From Thozetella sp. PMI_491 (Eukaryota > Ascomycota > Sordariomycetes > Chaetosphaeriales > Chaetosphaeriaceae), in assembly GCA_021432635.1 (NCBI GenBank), contig MU270055.1, positions 557,146-621,145 on the forward strand: 64,000 bases of DNA, in the 5' to 3' direction. Positions 24,575-35,751 of the stretch are shown one piece after another. Position 1 is the stretch's first letter; every line of letters begins with the position of its first letter. The translations under genes were made by a program, and so were the position numbers. The notes below the pieces were generated by a model. It ran no database searches. It had not been told where the DNA came from and worked only from the letters and a program-made list of their open reading frames with translations.

Positions 24575-27500
24575 CTAGGTGAGCGTAAGTGTTCGTTGGC
24601 GAGGGTCGCTCAGTCTGTAAGAAATCGAAGTCAGCATCTCACAGCCTCGGGTGAGAATCAAGCATAGGCGTTACCTGATAATCTTGACGTCTTTGTCATA
24701 TTGCTTCCCGCCCTCGATCGCGTTTGGGGTGATAAAAATGTACTGGCGGTTGACCGAGCGGCGGGCTGTATCAATCTGCGGGCCTTGTCAGCGAGGCAAC
24801 AAGGCAAGAAGGTGAAGGCGCTATACGGCTTACCAGCATGTTGGTGCTAATGGCACGGTTGACGTTATCCATGAAGACGTCAAACTCGTCGAGGCAGCGG
24901 AGCGGAGAGCCCATGGCCTCCCAGATGGAAAGAAGCAAGCAGATCGACGAAAAGGATTTCTCGCCACCCGAAAGAGTCTTGGTACTTCGCCCGCCAGCTA
25001 TCTTTTCCGTTCGGTCTGGTTCGACCTGAATGTCCAAGGTGCGCAGCCCATGGTCGATGACAAGCCTACCTCGAAACCCGCGCTCGCTTAGAAGTAGCCG
25101 AAAGTTGGCGCGGGAATGGGCGCCGATATTGCGTTGGAACAACCGCCACTTAACTAGGCGTTCGTTGAGGGCCTGTTTGAAGCTTTGGTTGACCCTCCTA
25201 ATGGACTTGAGGTCCCGCGCCTTGCGATGATACGTCTGCCATGAATCCTTGTATCTCTCCAGTATCTGCTGCTCACTCATGCCATGCTTCTTGCGTTGCT
25301 CGTTGATGCGCTTCTCGAGCGCAAGATGCCGCTTGTGGAGGCTCTCGGAGGTTTCGCCTTCTGGGATGCGAAGACGGACACTGTGGCACTTTTCTGCCTC
25401 GTGGGTGTAATCCTGGACTCGGGCAGCCTGCCGATCTCGCTTCTCTTGGGCTCGATCGTGTGTGGCCTTCGCTTGCTGCACCATTGCGAACGCCTCGTTG
25501 AGCTCGGTGAGTGTTATTTGATAGCCGCCTTGCACCTGCTTAAGCTTTGTCTCCGCCTTGGCCGTCCGGGCCTCCAGATCCTTCAACTCAAGGCCCAGTT
25601 GCCGGAAGTCATCCTTGGCCTGGTCCAGGTCCTCCTTCTTTAGCTCCTTCTTGACCCGAATCTCGGCATACTGGTGGGCAAAATGCTCCGCCTTGCGCTT
25701 GGCTTCTTCAAGTTGCTCTTGGAGGCCACGTAGCCTGCCGTCCACCCCATCGAACTGATCCAACTCGGCAGCCTTGTGGCTGATCTCGACCTCACATTTG
25801 TTCATGTGCCGTTTCAAAACATCTTGCTCCTTCTTGTGCTTGTCCCAGTCGCGGATGCAAGCCTGGTGTTGCTGGTAGCGAATCTGTCTGTCACTTTCGA
25901 TCTCTGCAAACTCGTTCTCCAGCTGTCGGATTGAGTCCCGCAGGAATGCAACCTGTGACATTGAATCCGCCTTCATCCGCGGGGCGGCATTAAGGCGCGG
26001 GTCTACTGGCTGGGTGCTAATATTTCCACGGTTGTTCGTCAGACGAAGGCCATGGCCGCGCTTGCTGTCGTGGTTGCACAGACAAGCCTTGACATTGCTC
26101 GGCGGCGGGCCGCGAAACATGATTTCCTGCGCATCGGCTCGCTTCGGTACTAGGATGACCTGCTCAACGGCGGAGTTGATGATCAGTTGGTTTCGCACCA
26201 TGTCGTTGTCGAACTTCAGGACTCGGAGGATGGTATCAAACTGCTCGTCCGGCTCCTTGCCGCGAAGATCCAGAGGAAGCTGCCCACCGATCATGACAGG
26301 GCAGTTTCGGATACCCAGCTGCCTCATCATGTTGGCGAGAATCTTCTGGTCATGGACACTCCCGACGACAAAAGCGTTGAGATTCTTACCGAGGAAGCCT
26401 TCAAGGATAGATGACCATTCGGGTTTCAGGAGGTGCACATGAGCACCGATGGGGCCGACGGGTTGACTCTGGAATCGCTTCTCACCAGCGATGTTCTTGA
26501 TGAGTGTCGGCACCTTCGGCTCGTAAGCAGCGTATACGGAGCTTCTGCTTTCCTCCAGACGGGCGATGGCCGCCTTGGCCTGGCGGATCTCTTCAGCCTT
26601 CTTCTGCTTAGCATCCATAATCCTGGCGAGGTTGTCCTTTGCCTGCTTGATCTTAGCCTGCTGGTCAGGATCCTGCCCTCTCAACTTGGCGCTTTGTTCC
26701 TCCATCTGCCCCAGCCTTGTTTTAGCCGCCTCGAGTTCCTCGCGCTTCCGGATTGGGGCATCCCCGGTGGCTTCCTCAAGGCGTTGTTGCTCCTCGGCGA
26801 TCTTCTGCTCCAGTTCCTTGACGTTCACTTTTTCGGCTCTCGCGGCTGAATGGGCGTCCCGCTCATCGACGTGAAGAGCCTGGAGCTCTCTTCCTTTTTC
26901 CTGAGCCACCTCGCCGGCTTCTTCCGTCTTCAAGCGATGATCAGACTCGGCGTCCTTCGCGTCCTGGATGTTACGCTCACAGCGACCTATCGCATCTTCT
27001 CCGGAGGCCAAAGTTTCCTCTTTCTCCTGTACAGAGGCATGGGCCTCAGCAATTCGCGTCGCCGTTTCTGTCACATACTTCTCCCGAAGCTCGAGCTCAT
27101 GCTCTTGCTCATCCACCTGAGACCATGCAAGCTGATTCCCCAAGTTGCGATGTTGCAGTCGCAGCTGCTCGTTGCTTTCGTATATCTCCTTTAATCTTTG
27201 GGCCTCCTCGCACTCTCGCTTCGCAAGCTTGACGCGCTCTTCCTGCTCCGGGACTTTGGATTCGTTTTGTTCCAGGCTTTCAGCAATCAACCTATAGTCG
27301 TTGTCAAGCTGCTGTAGCTGGACACCTTCGATAAAAAACTTGTACTTCTGTGCCGCCGATGACGAGTTGAGGAACTGCCGGGCGTTGTCTTGGGAGAGAA
27401 CGTTGAGGGGATTGTCGACCTGGAGGCAGAAGTATTCGACAATCTCATCAACCTCTGCCTTTTTGGTCGAGATGATGCGATTCGTAGCGCTCTTCACTTT

Positions 27501-28295
27501 AAATCCACTCTGGCCCGCTTTTGTGAAGTGACGTTCAACGACAATTGCGTCGCCGTAGACATCCGGCCTGTAGGCACCCTGACCTTGATTCTTGATCTGC
27601 ACGGCCAATACTGCGCGATCACGGCCTTCTTTGATGAAGCTCTTGAGACTTCCACCCCGGTTGGTCGAACTGGCTTTCCCGCCGAGACATATGGTGATGG
27701 CGGTGAGGATAGCGCTCTTGCCGCTGCCATTCTCGCCGACGATGAAGTTGAGGAGTGGTCCCAAGTCGCATGTCAAGCGCTCATGGCACATGAAGTTAAC
27801 GCAGGTGATGCGCTCGATAATGCCGTTGTCGGAAATCTGGTTGTCGCCAAGCCTGTTGGGGCGAAATCGAAGCAGTTGGGTCGCGCGAAGATCATCCTCC
27901 TCCTCGTGGGTGAGGTGCTCGAAGTTCTTATCCCTCATGTTCTCGTACGTGATGTTTGCTGGCGAACCTACGCGGTCATCCTCTGGACCGGAGGTTTCCT
28001 CGTCATCGGCGGACGACGAAGATGGGGTTCTTTGGCGCAAGTCGTGCGCCTCTATGTCGCTGACCCGGGCTCGTTTAACCTACAGTGCCGAAGTAAGGAG
28101 TGTAAGCAGAGGCATCCACAGGGACAGCGAGGTGTTCTGCGTTGTGTGTGTTGTACTTACACCATTCTGAGAGCGATCCATGCCGTTCCGAGGCCTGTCA
28201 GAGGTGCTATCGCTGCCATCATCGTCCGGGAGTCTGCCACGCGACCGCTTCCTCGAGCGGCCCTCATGGATTCTATTAATGGTCCGTCCTGGCAT
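24575..28295 (-). CDS. SMC6: SMC6, structural maintenance of chromosomes protein
   Basis: ATPase subunit of the SMC5/6 complex, which acts in homologous recombination, replication-fork stability and chromosome segregation in the nucleus. Four exons, 28295-28161, 28079-24834, 24775-24675 and 24614-24575, give 1173 residues, the normal size. The N-terminal head has a Walker A GENGSGKS at about residue 160. Long coiled coils flank a hinge (about 510-720), and the C-terminal head carries the ABC signature LSGGEKS and Walker B CLDEFDVFMD. The last two small exons complete the head (RQYIFITPN ... DVKIIRLSDP). The first exon is basic and disordered (SRKRSRGRLPDDDG). It shares a 641-bp upstream region with the divergent ECD-like gene. 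Confidence 0.96.
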
Positions 28296-28936
28296 CGTCG
28301 ACCGTTTCTGTCCGCAGATGAAAATAAGAGCTTGGCTGTGCGCCGACCGTAGGCCTTGTCGGAAATGGTGGTGCGTGGATACAACCAGCAAGGCGCGCAA
28401 TCGGAAGAAGGCGATAATGATATCTCGAAAGGACGCGTTAAAGGCTCCAGAGCGCGACTGCTGCCTGCCCCACTAACCCGCGCTGTGGGTACAGGCCTTC
28501 AGCGAATTGCATGGAAGGGGCGGGGCACGGCAAGGAGGAATCGAGGCGCAAAAAACCTTGTCCTCGTAGGGAACTACCCAAGGTAGGTAATTATGTGCGC
28601 TGACTCCTGAGGCGCTCTTTAACCACCTCCACACAGTACCCAGCTGCCACCTCGACGTCATAAAAATCCAGACGAGCCGGCATCACATGCGGCTACCATT
28701 GACAGTAGTGCACTGCGGCCTGCCTTCTTTCCCAATAGTCTCCGGTTCCTTTTATTCAGCTCCCATAAGACTGCTCCCAAACTCTTCTAGGCCAAGCTTT
28801 GATCACACCCATTTTAACCGGTTCTTGTCGTGATTTCTCGGTTGCCCTGGGTGGGAGCTATACGACATTTCTAACCTGGGGCGTCGTTGAATTCTAGAGA
28901 GCTTGAATTTTTCTGGAATCCAGCCGACTGGCAGAA
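28296..28936. promoter_or_regulatory. Divergent promoter between SMC6 and the ECD-like gene
   Basis: The two start codons are 641 bp apart on opposite strands, so both promoters lie here. A TAGGTAGGTAATT-like segment near 28580 belongs to the dispersed spacer motif noted elsewhere. No coding frame is supported. Confidence 0.45.
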
Positions 28937-30924
28937 ATGGCAGCCGTAAGTAGCGGCGGAGCAGACGTGCCTCGAGGTTCGAGCCCTCGCCCTGAGGCAA
29001 GACCGGGTGAAGAGGGCTTCGATGGATTCAATATGGAGCTGCCAGAGAACTGTATCGAGTACATGGTCTTCGTAGTCGATCCACAGACAGAGTCTCAGAG
29101 CCTGCTTCTATTCCTAGAAGGCGTGCGCAAGGCTGCCATGCACCTGTGCGAGGAACTTACCCATGCCTACATCTGGCAGCGCCAGGCTTTCGGTTTGGAG
29201 GTCAAGGTGGAAAAAGGTAGGTGTTATGATGGTATTGGATATGACCCGATCATACCCCCGCCGCCCCTATCTTACGAGAGCTAACCTTGAACTTTTGCAT
29301 TCAAGGCCTTGTCTACCTGCACGGTATCACAGACTATGGCGATAACGTGGAGGACGAATGGCTCATCGTCTACCTCCTCCGCGAGTTGTCCAAGAAATTT
29401 CCCAGTCTTTGGGTTCGAGTCTCTGATAGTGACGGCGAGTTCTTGCTGATAGAGGCCGCCAATGTGCTACCCAAGTGGTTGAATCCCGAGATGGACAGCA
29501 ACCGCGTGTGGGTGCACGATTCTAGGCTGCATATCATCCCGTCGACCGCGGGGACTGGACCTATGTCCGGGTCCATCTCTCTCGAGCAGGCTGTGAACTT
29601 CCTCAGATCGAGCCCGGAAGCACTTGTACACTCTGACCTTATCGAGGCCGAGGCGTTCTACCGACTCGGGAAGTATCCTGCGCAGGTGACGGATTCTATG
29701 CACCACTCACTCGCAGCAATCCCCCGGAAGCTCGCTTATATCCTTCATAAGAGGCCCAAGGCCATCGCGCCAGCCACCGAGGCTTTCTACCTGCGGGATC
29801 CCTTATCCCTTAAACCGCTCCTATCACCCTCTAAGAGTCTAATATTTCCGCCCGAAGATCTGGTCACCGTTAGCATTCGCTTTACGAAAATACTCTTCGC
29901 GCAGATCGTGTCTCAGAGGTTCGACCCTCCGCCAGCATGGAAGACTTTGCTGAGAAAGGCGACAGCTGAGGCGTCTGGGGGAGCAGAGGAGGCGAGAATA
30001 GAGCTACGTCAACTCGAACTGGGCATGAAGGTCACTGCGGGGTTTGAAATGCTCATAGCCAAAGCTGAGCAAAGCGGCAGCCGCACTGTTCGGGAGGTGG
30101 CTGTTCTCGTCGAGGACCTGGAAGAAGATGGAAATCAGGCGCTGCCTACCGACAACGTGCTTCGGGCATGGCCCGATGTCAACCGAGAAGACGATGACTC
30201 GTGGATGAACATCAATTACCAGGATTTCGAACGCGAGCTGGAGGGGAGACGAAATGAGGGAGGTGCGACCGACGCGGGCTTCGGGGATTCTAACACCCAT
30301 GCAGATCTTCGAAAAATGGTGTCCCGATTTGAAGCCTTTCTCAACGACGAAGTAGCCGGGATCGATGGCGCCGAAGTGGATGAACTGGACATAGACGACG
30401 ACAATGACGATTCAGACGAGGAGAGCAACAGTGAGGATGAAGATGAAGACAAGGAGGTTAGCTTTGACGAGGAGCAGTTTGCCTCCATGATGCGCGAAAT
30501 GATGGGCTTTCCACCTGAGGTCCTGGTTCAGGATATGGATAGAGATAAGGGCAAAGGTAATCCGGGCGTCCCGGCTTCCCAGATCGTTCCGGACGAAGAT
30601 GAGGAGATTAGACAGCTTGCTGCTCAGATGGAGTCGGAATTAAGGAGCCACGGCGCCTTGCACCTGGATCCGACACCAGGGGGCGCTCGCGCACTTAAAG
30701 ATGCCAGGCTAAAGACCCAGCATACCAACACAAGCAACGATGCGTCGTCTGAAGGGGAGAGCGACGCTGGCGAGGAGATCGACATTGATTACAATTTGGC
30801 CAAGAATATCTTGGAGAGCTTCAAAAGCCAGGCTGGTGTTGCCGGTCCAGCGGGGAACCTGCTTGGACTGATGGGCATGTCGCTGCCACGAGATGAAGAC
30901 GACGGGGAGGAAGAGAAGAACTAG
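28937..30924 (+). CDS. Ecdysoneless/SGT1-family protein
   Basis: Member of the ecdysoneless (ECD, fungal SGT1) family, linked to transcriptional control of glycolytic genes and to splicing/R2TP functions in other organisms. Two exons, 28937-29216 and 29306-30924, give 632 residues. Family landmarks are ENCIEYMVFVVD at the start, the splice-spanning KVEKGLVYLHGITDYGDNVEDEWLIVYLL (shown split by the 89-bp intron), WLNPEMDSNRVWV, and a conserved middle ending in the helix QALPTDNVLRAWPDVN. The C-terminal third is very acidic (residues about 460-520) and includes MREMMGFPPEVL. It ends 24 bp before the stop codon of the opposing gene. Confidence 0.9.
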
Positions 30925-30948
30925 AATCTTGCCCGGGTATGTCTTGCT

Positions 30949-32562
30949 CTATTGGCCCAGGGGTGGCAATGCATGAGCCCCCCTCCTATCTCCCTTGACT
31001 TCCAAAACCAACCGGTCGATCGGGGCGTCACCACCGCCACTATAGCACCTGTCTTCTATCTGTGCTTGGGACGCGCCCCCGAGGACCGTTATGTCGTCAG
31101 CGGGCTTTGGCTTTTTGGCCGGGGACATGTCCGAGGTTGGCCGCCTATGCCTCCGTTTTGTGTCAACAACAGAGGCATCAAGCTCTCCCAGTCTAAGCAG
31201 AAGCCCGTTCAGTCTTCGCCTCGCGGTGAGCTCGCGCTCACTGCTCTCGGAACGCGGCCTATAAAACTCGCTGACAATGCAAACTATCGCGTGATACATG
31301 CGGTACAGCAGTACTCTCGAGAGAGCATGTTCTCCGTCGTCTATCAATTTGGATTCCAGTCCCAGCTCAGATAGCCCAGCGTTCCCGACCAGGCCGCTGA
31401 ATCCCTGGAGGAAGGCGTGCGAGGGTTCGCTATCGAATACACTGGCCAATAAAGGATCTCCAAAGAAACACTTGCTCCAATCCTGCAAACCCGTCACTGA
31501 GATGCGGCCACGGCTTCCCCCGCCCGTTGCTTTGTCTTTCGTCGCCTTCTCATCACAGCTCTCGCCTTGTGTTTCCTTCCCAGTGCCAGGAGGATTCTGG
31601 AGTCGGTTGGTGGTGCCCTTAGCAGCATCTAGGCCATCATCGCTTGACATAACCGCTGCCGGGATCGTTGCCAATTTAGGTACCTGTTGCTCGTCTGGGC
31701 AATATTCCTCAGGGCTCGAGTCTCGGATAACCATCACGTTCGAATCCTGGCACCCATCCATGGCAACTAGACGAGGCGTTTCAACATAGTCGAGTAGATG
31801 CTCGAGATTTCGAAAGTGCTTGCGAATGGTTGGGTAAGGCAGCATCACTGCCATGTCCTCACCATCCCTAAGAATGCTCTCCAGCATCGAGTGGAAGGCG
31901 ACCGACCACGTGTTGGCGCCGCCGCCGCGTCGAGACAGAGCGGGGCCAACCTGCAACACCACAGATGCCGGACCGAATTTGGTGGAGGGCGAACTCAAAT
32001 GCGATATCTGCCGGAAGATGGCGCCGATCTGGAAGTCGACGCTGTATCGCTCGCTCGAGGTAAGTGGAGCACCCAGGAAGGATATGGGCACGCCTAACGG
32101 GGAGCTGCAGATATTGTATGGAGAACCTAGCTCCTTCGGTGTCGGAGAGTGGCGGATGAGGGTCGGAAGATGGTCGAGAAGTCCCGCAGAGTTGCTGACC
32201 GAGCGCTCGTGGGATGTTGCCTTCGATGACGAATCCGTGGTACTACGCTGGCTGCAGGAGAGGTTGCCACCGTCCGCCTTGTGAAGGCTGCCCAGGTTGT
32301 CAGGCGCGGCAGTCGACAGGGCATCCCGGGCCCAGGCCACAACGGCAGCCTCCGACTGTACCATGCACTGTTCGGATCTCAGCAGCCGGAGCATCGATGG
32401 CGGTGCCAGAATCAGCACCAGCTCTGTGCCGTCGGAGAGAACGAGGTCATATATAACCCGTAACCTAAGCGAACGTACCGCCCGCATCTTCTCGAGCGTG
32501 ACCTGGGGCGAGCAGAGGGCCAGGACGGCCCGAACAGACTGCTCGGGTGGTTCATAGCTCAT
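30949..32562 (-). CDS. APH-like (aminoglycoside phosphotransferase fold) protein
   Basis: Intron-free frame of 537 residues from Met32562; an upstream in-frame Met at 32859 would add 99 residues that look compositionally unlike a conserved domain. The N-lobe segment YDLVLSDGTELVLIL followed by MLRLLRSEQ is typical of fungal phosphotransferase-family (APH) proteins. The C-lobe has TPRLVAMDGCQDSNVMV in place of the usual HGD/WDxxxxN catalytic loop, and GLQDWSKCFFGDP in place of the metal-binding IDFExxxxGDP. The position usually held by a beta-3 Lys is Ile (near residue 51). A low-complexity insert of about 70 residues (about 281-350) separates the two motifs. Substrate is unknown; it may be a degenerate or regulatory kinase-fold protein. 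Confidence 0.72.
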   Translation of the reverse strand: MSYEPPEQSVRAVLALCSPQVTLEKMRAVRSLRLRVIYDLVLSDGTELVLILAPPSMLRLLRSEQCMVQSEAAVVAWARDALSTAAPDNLGSLHKADGGNLSCSQRSTTDSSSKATSHERSVSNSAGLLDHLPTLIRHSPTPKELGSPYNICSSPLGVPISFLGAPLTSSERYSVDFQIGAIFRQISHLSSPSTKFGPASVVLQVGPALSRRGGGANTWSVAFHSMLESILRDGEDMAVMLPYPTIRKHFRNLEHLLDYVETPRLVAMDGCQDSNVMVIRDSSPEEYCPDEQQVPKLATIPAAVMSSDDGLDAAKGTTNRLQNPPGTGKETQGESCDEKATKDKATGGGSRGRISVTGLQDWSKCFFGDPLLASVFDSEPSHAFLQGFSGLVGNAGLSELGLESKLIDDGEHALSRVLLYRMYHAIVCIVSEFYRPRSESSERELTARRRLNGLLLRLGELDASVVDTKRRHRRPTSDMSPAKKPKPADDITVLGGASQAQIEDRCYSGGGDAPIDRLVLEVKGDRRGAHALPPLGQ

Positions 32563-34177
32563 GGATTCTGGCGAGACTGGCGAGGACGAGGCGCCTTTCT
32601 GGTGTCGGACAGGGATCGCTTGGTTATCTCGTAGCTTGGCGCTCGTGGAACATGGACAGGCTACACGACGGCCTTCCTCGTGACGGCTAGCCAGGGATAA
32701 ATTGGTCCGGGCAAGAGTTGGTCCTTGTTCTCTCGGGAAACAAGAGGCAGCAGGCACGGTCAGCGGTCGAAAAGAGGCTCTCTGGCAGTCGTGAACTGGT
32801 CGGCAGCTCGCGGGGTCCTCGGGGGAACCGTCGAGAACAAGGCACCAGTCGGGCCTCATTGCCCACCTTTTGTTTGACTATATATCCCACTGGCCTGCTG
32901 GTCAAGGGCTACACCCCCAAGGAAATAAGCAGGGGCGGCCTTGGCCAACCTGCTCGGAGGTGCAAACACCGAGAGGCGTTAAAATGGGTCCGGGCAGTTC
33001 TCAACGGTGGTTTCCGGGGTGCATATGCGGGAGCCGATAGACAGCTGACAGACAACACCGGCTGATGGCACACTACTTTGTGCTGGGTTGGCATTTACAG
33101 AAGAGACCGACGACCAGGCCTGGCATATGGAGAGATAAAGGGGAGGGGAGGGGCGGGAAGAGTGGCTCGGGGCGAGAAAGACAAGGAACAGCGTGGCCGT
33201 CGTCCTCGGGGAGCCGGGGCAGGAATGCCGGTAAGAGGCGTTGAGGAGGAACGGGAAGAAGGAAGCCTGGTCTAGGGACATGTGGAGGATATCCCGGTGG
33301 CATGACGATGCTCACTCTGGGGGCCGTTTACTTGGGTAGTGGAGGAGTAATAGCATCTGTAAGTGGTGAAAATGTAAAATTGCAGTTGAGGTGGGCGCCA
33401 TAGCCAGGGATGCCAAGGGGAAGCTTGAGCAAGCCATCGTTTTTTGGCTGACGAATGAGGCGTCTATAGTAGCGAGGATGGGTCCTAGGATAGCCTCAAG
33501 GTTGAGGTGCGCCGGCGCTCGGAGCTAGGGCCGAGGAGATTTGGGGGGAGGGGGGGAGGGGGGCTGCTGCAAGCTCTCAGGCTCGGGACTTTGGACTTTG
33601 GATTTGGGACCTCTCAAGCCTCCCGTCGTCGAGAGAGGAGTATATAGACGAAAAAGAATATGACGACGGCACCCGGTCTTGCATTCGTACCACATACGGC
33701 AAGGACGCGGGCAAGGGGTTCAGCTGTCTGTTAGGCCCTCGGGTCCGGACGACGAGATTGGACGTGGTGGCGGCGAGGCCGTTGGTAGTCCCGCTGCCTT
33801 GCGCCTTGCGCGCGCGGTCCCGGAGCCAGGCTGCGGGCCCAATGGTGGAGGCTGCATCGCACTGGGTCGAGAGAATTAGGAAGGTGATCAAGGCGAGCTC
33901 GAACGGTGGCTTTATTCGGTGTCGTGGATGACGACAGGCCTCAACTGGACGGCCAAGAGACCTGTCAGCAAGGGTGTGAGCAGTCCCAGCCAGGCTTCCC
34001 TCTCCATTGCCCCCCCAGCCACTTCCCCCCCAGCGCGGGACAAAATTCCTCGATGTAGCATCATAGTGTGTACATGGCCTGCAAACTCGACTGCCGCTGG
34101 ACGCACCATCACCCATACTTTGCATGGCGTCCCTCTTGGACCAACGATGCCGTGCGGGCTGCGCCGTAGGGCTAGGC

Positions 34178-34183
<6 letters not shown>

Positions 34184-34215
<32 letters not shown>
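34184..34215. repeat. (CT)16 dinucleotide tract
   Basis: Uninterrupted CT repeat on the plus strand within intergenic DNA, followed by further pyrimidine-rich sequence to about 34225. Confidence 0.9.
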
Positions 34216-34222
<7 letters not shown>

Positions 34223-34315
34223 TCAGCTCGTTGAGTTTGTCCCCCTCTTTTTTTGTTACGCTCTTTCTCATCGCATGTCGCTAAGGGCTTGCTCAGCAAG
34301 TTCGCACTTTCAGTG

Positions 34316-34353
34316 CTGTACTGTACGTACTAATAATGGTAATTACAGTACAG
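34316..34353. repeat. Small inverted repeat
   Basis: The arm CTGTACTGTA (34316-34325) is matched by TACAGTACAG (34344-34353) with an 18-nt spacer that is AT-rich. It could form a hairpin. No function is known to me. Confidence 0.6.
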
Positions 34354-35751
34354 TACATTCCTCCTTCAGCACCTTAGTCAAGGTACCCCGTAGGTAGTTA
34401 GCGGGGCCGGGAGCGCAGCTTAGGCTTGGGGAAGCTAACTGAGACCTGCAGTTGCAAGCGAGCCGGTGATTTAGTGATTGGCTAGTGTTAAGCGAGAGGG
34501 AATATAATAATGTGTCCCAGCTACGGTAACCAGTGGGCAGTCACGACCCAAGCCAAAAAGACTGCAAAGCAACGGGCGGCGGCTCCAAATCCATCGCGAT
34601 CAAAAATAGGACAAGAGAACCCTTTCCCCTTCCCCTCCGTCTTTCTCACCTGGCCAGATATGGCTACGGATGCGCGTCTCAAGCCTGGCAAGCTCGGCTG
34701 CCTGGGTCAGGCTGCTGGGCCAAAGGGGGCAAGATGAGCGTCGGCCTAGACCCTCTCTCGCCTCCCGTCCTGCACGCATCTCAATCCTAGGTCTTCTGAC
34801 CAAGGTGGTAGAGACAAAAGCCTCATTATCCTGACGCGCTTTACATGGATCGTCCTTCTTCAGCCGTGGGCACGGCGCGCTTCCTCTCCAAAGACGCTGA
34901 GAGCCAAAGTGGAACCCCCCCCCTCTTTTCGCCCCCCGCGTATTCACGTATCTCCTCCGTAGCTGAGGTACGTACAGTACCTACATTGGTAAAGGTGGAA
35001 GGCTCTGGGGCTGCAGTTCCTGACCTTATTTGATTTGATACGGCGAAGTAGTTGCATGTGGTGGTTGCATACATTGTACCCAAGGTACCCCGGTAAGGAA
35101 GGGTGTCTCCTCCAGTCCGTGTTCCGCCCCGCCGGATCCCCCTGCCCCCCCTAGCACTTGCTCCTTGGCCGACCCGCCCTCACGGGCCACTTGACAGGGG
35201 TTTGTTCGTTAAAAGTTGTCGAAACAGGGCTTAGCGTGGCCCTCTAACCCCTGCTTAACGCCTTTTATTACCGGCGCTGTTCCCACACAGTAGGCGGAGG
35301 ACCAACCAACGAACGGGCTCCTACCCGTCGTTGCAGTTTCGAGCTTCCTGCTCCCGTTCTCCGTTAGGCCCGAGAGAAGATGGGTCCGGGTCAGACTTGT
35401 CGACGTGACCACGCAAACACAGTACTTCGCATACTTACATACCTCGGGCGCGCTGTGCGGGTGTGCTATGCAAACATCCCCGTAGTGTAGCATGTGCGGG
35501 CTGCCGGCGCCGCCTCCCTGCTCGACGCAAGCACAAAAGGGCAGCGGCCGAACCAACGACTGGGCCAGCCCTTTGCAATGGTCATCTTGCCTTCCTGTGT
35601 GGTATACCTATGGAGTACCTATCTGGCTTAGGGGCACAGTACAGGTAGATGGTCGTCCCTGGAGAAAGGAAGGGGTGGGACAGGGTAGTTTTTGCCTGTG
35701 CTGCCATCATCCATCATCCAACCCAAATCTAGCATCCTGTTCCTCCCAAAC

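Larger units (their letters stand above)
32563..35751. other. 3.2-kb spacer with simple repeats
   Basis: No gene is supported. The stretch holds a pyrimidine (CT)16 tract at 34184-34215, an imperfect inverted repeat around 34316-34353, and copies of the GGTACCT/GTAGGTA-type motif near 34375-34395 and 34966-34985. A minus-strand frame at 33577-34299 exists only because of the CT tract. The left part is the upstream region of the APH-like gene and the right end is downstream of TAN1. Confidence 0.45.

Noticed and set aside
27390-28352. 320-codon plus-strand open frame
   Set aside because: Antisense to SMC6 exons, with no domain of its own.
33577-34299. 240-codon minus-strand frame with a long Arg-Glu repeat
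   Set aside because: The repeat is simply the translation of the CT/GA dinucleotide tract; the remainder is low-complexity.
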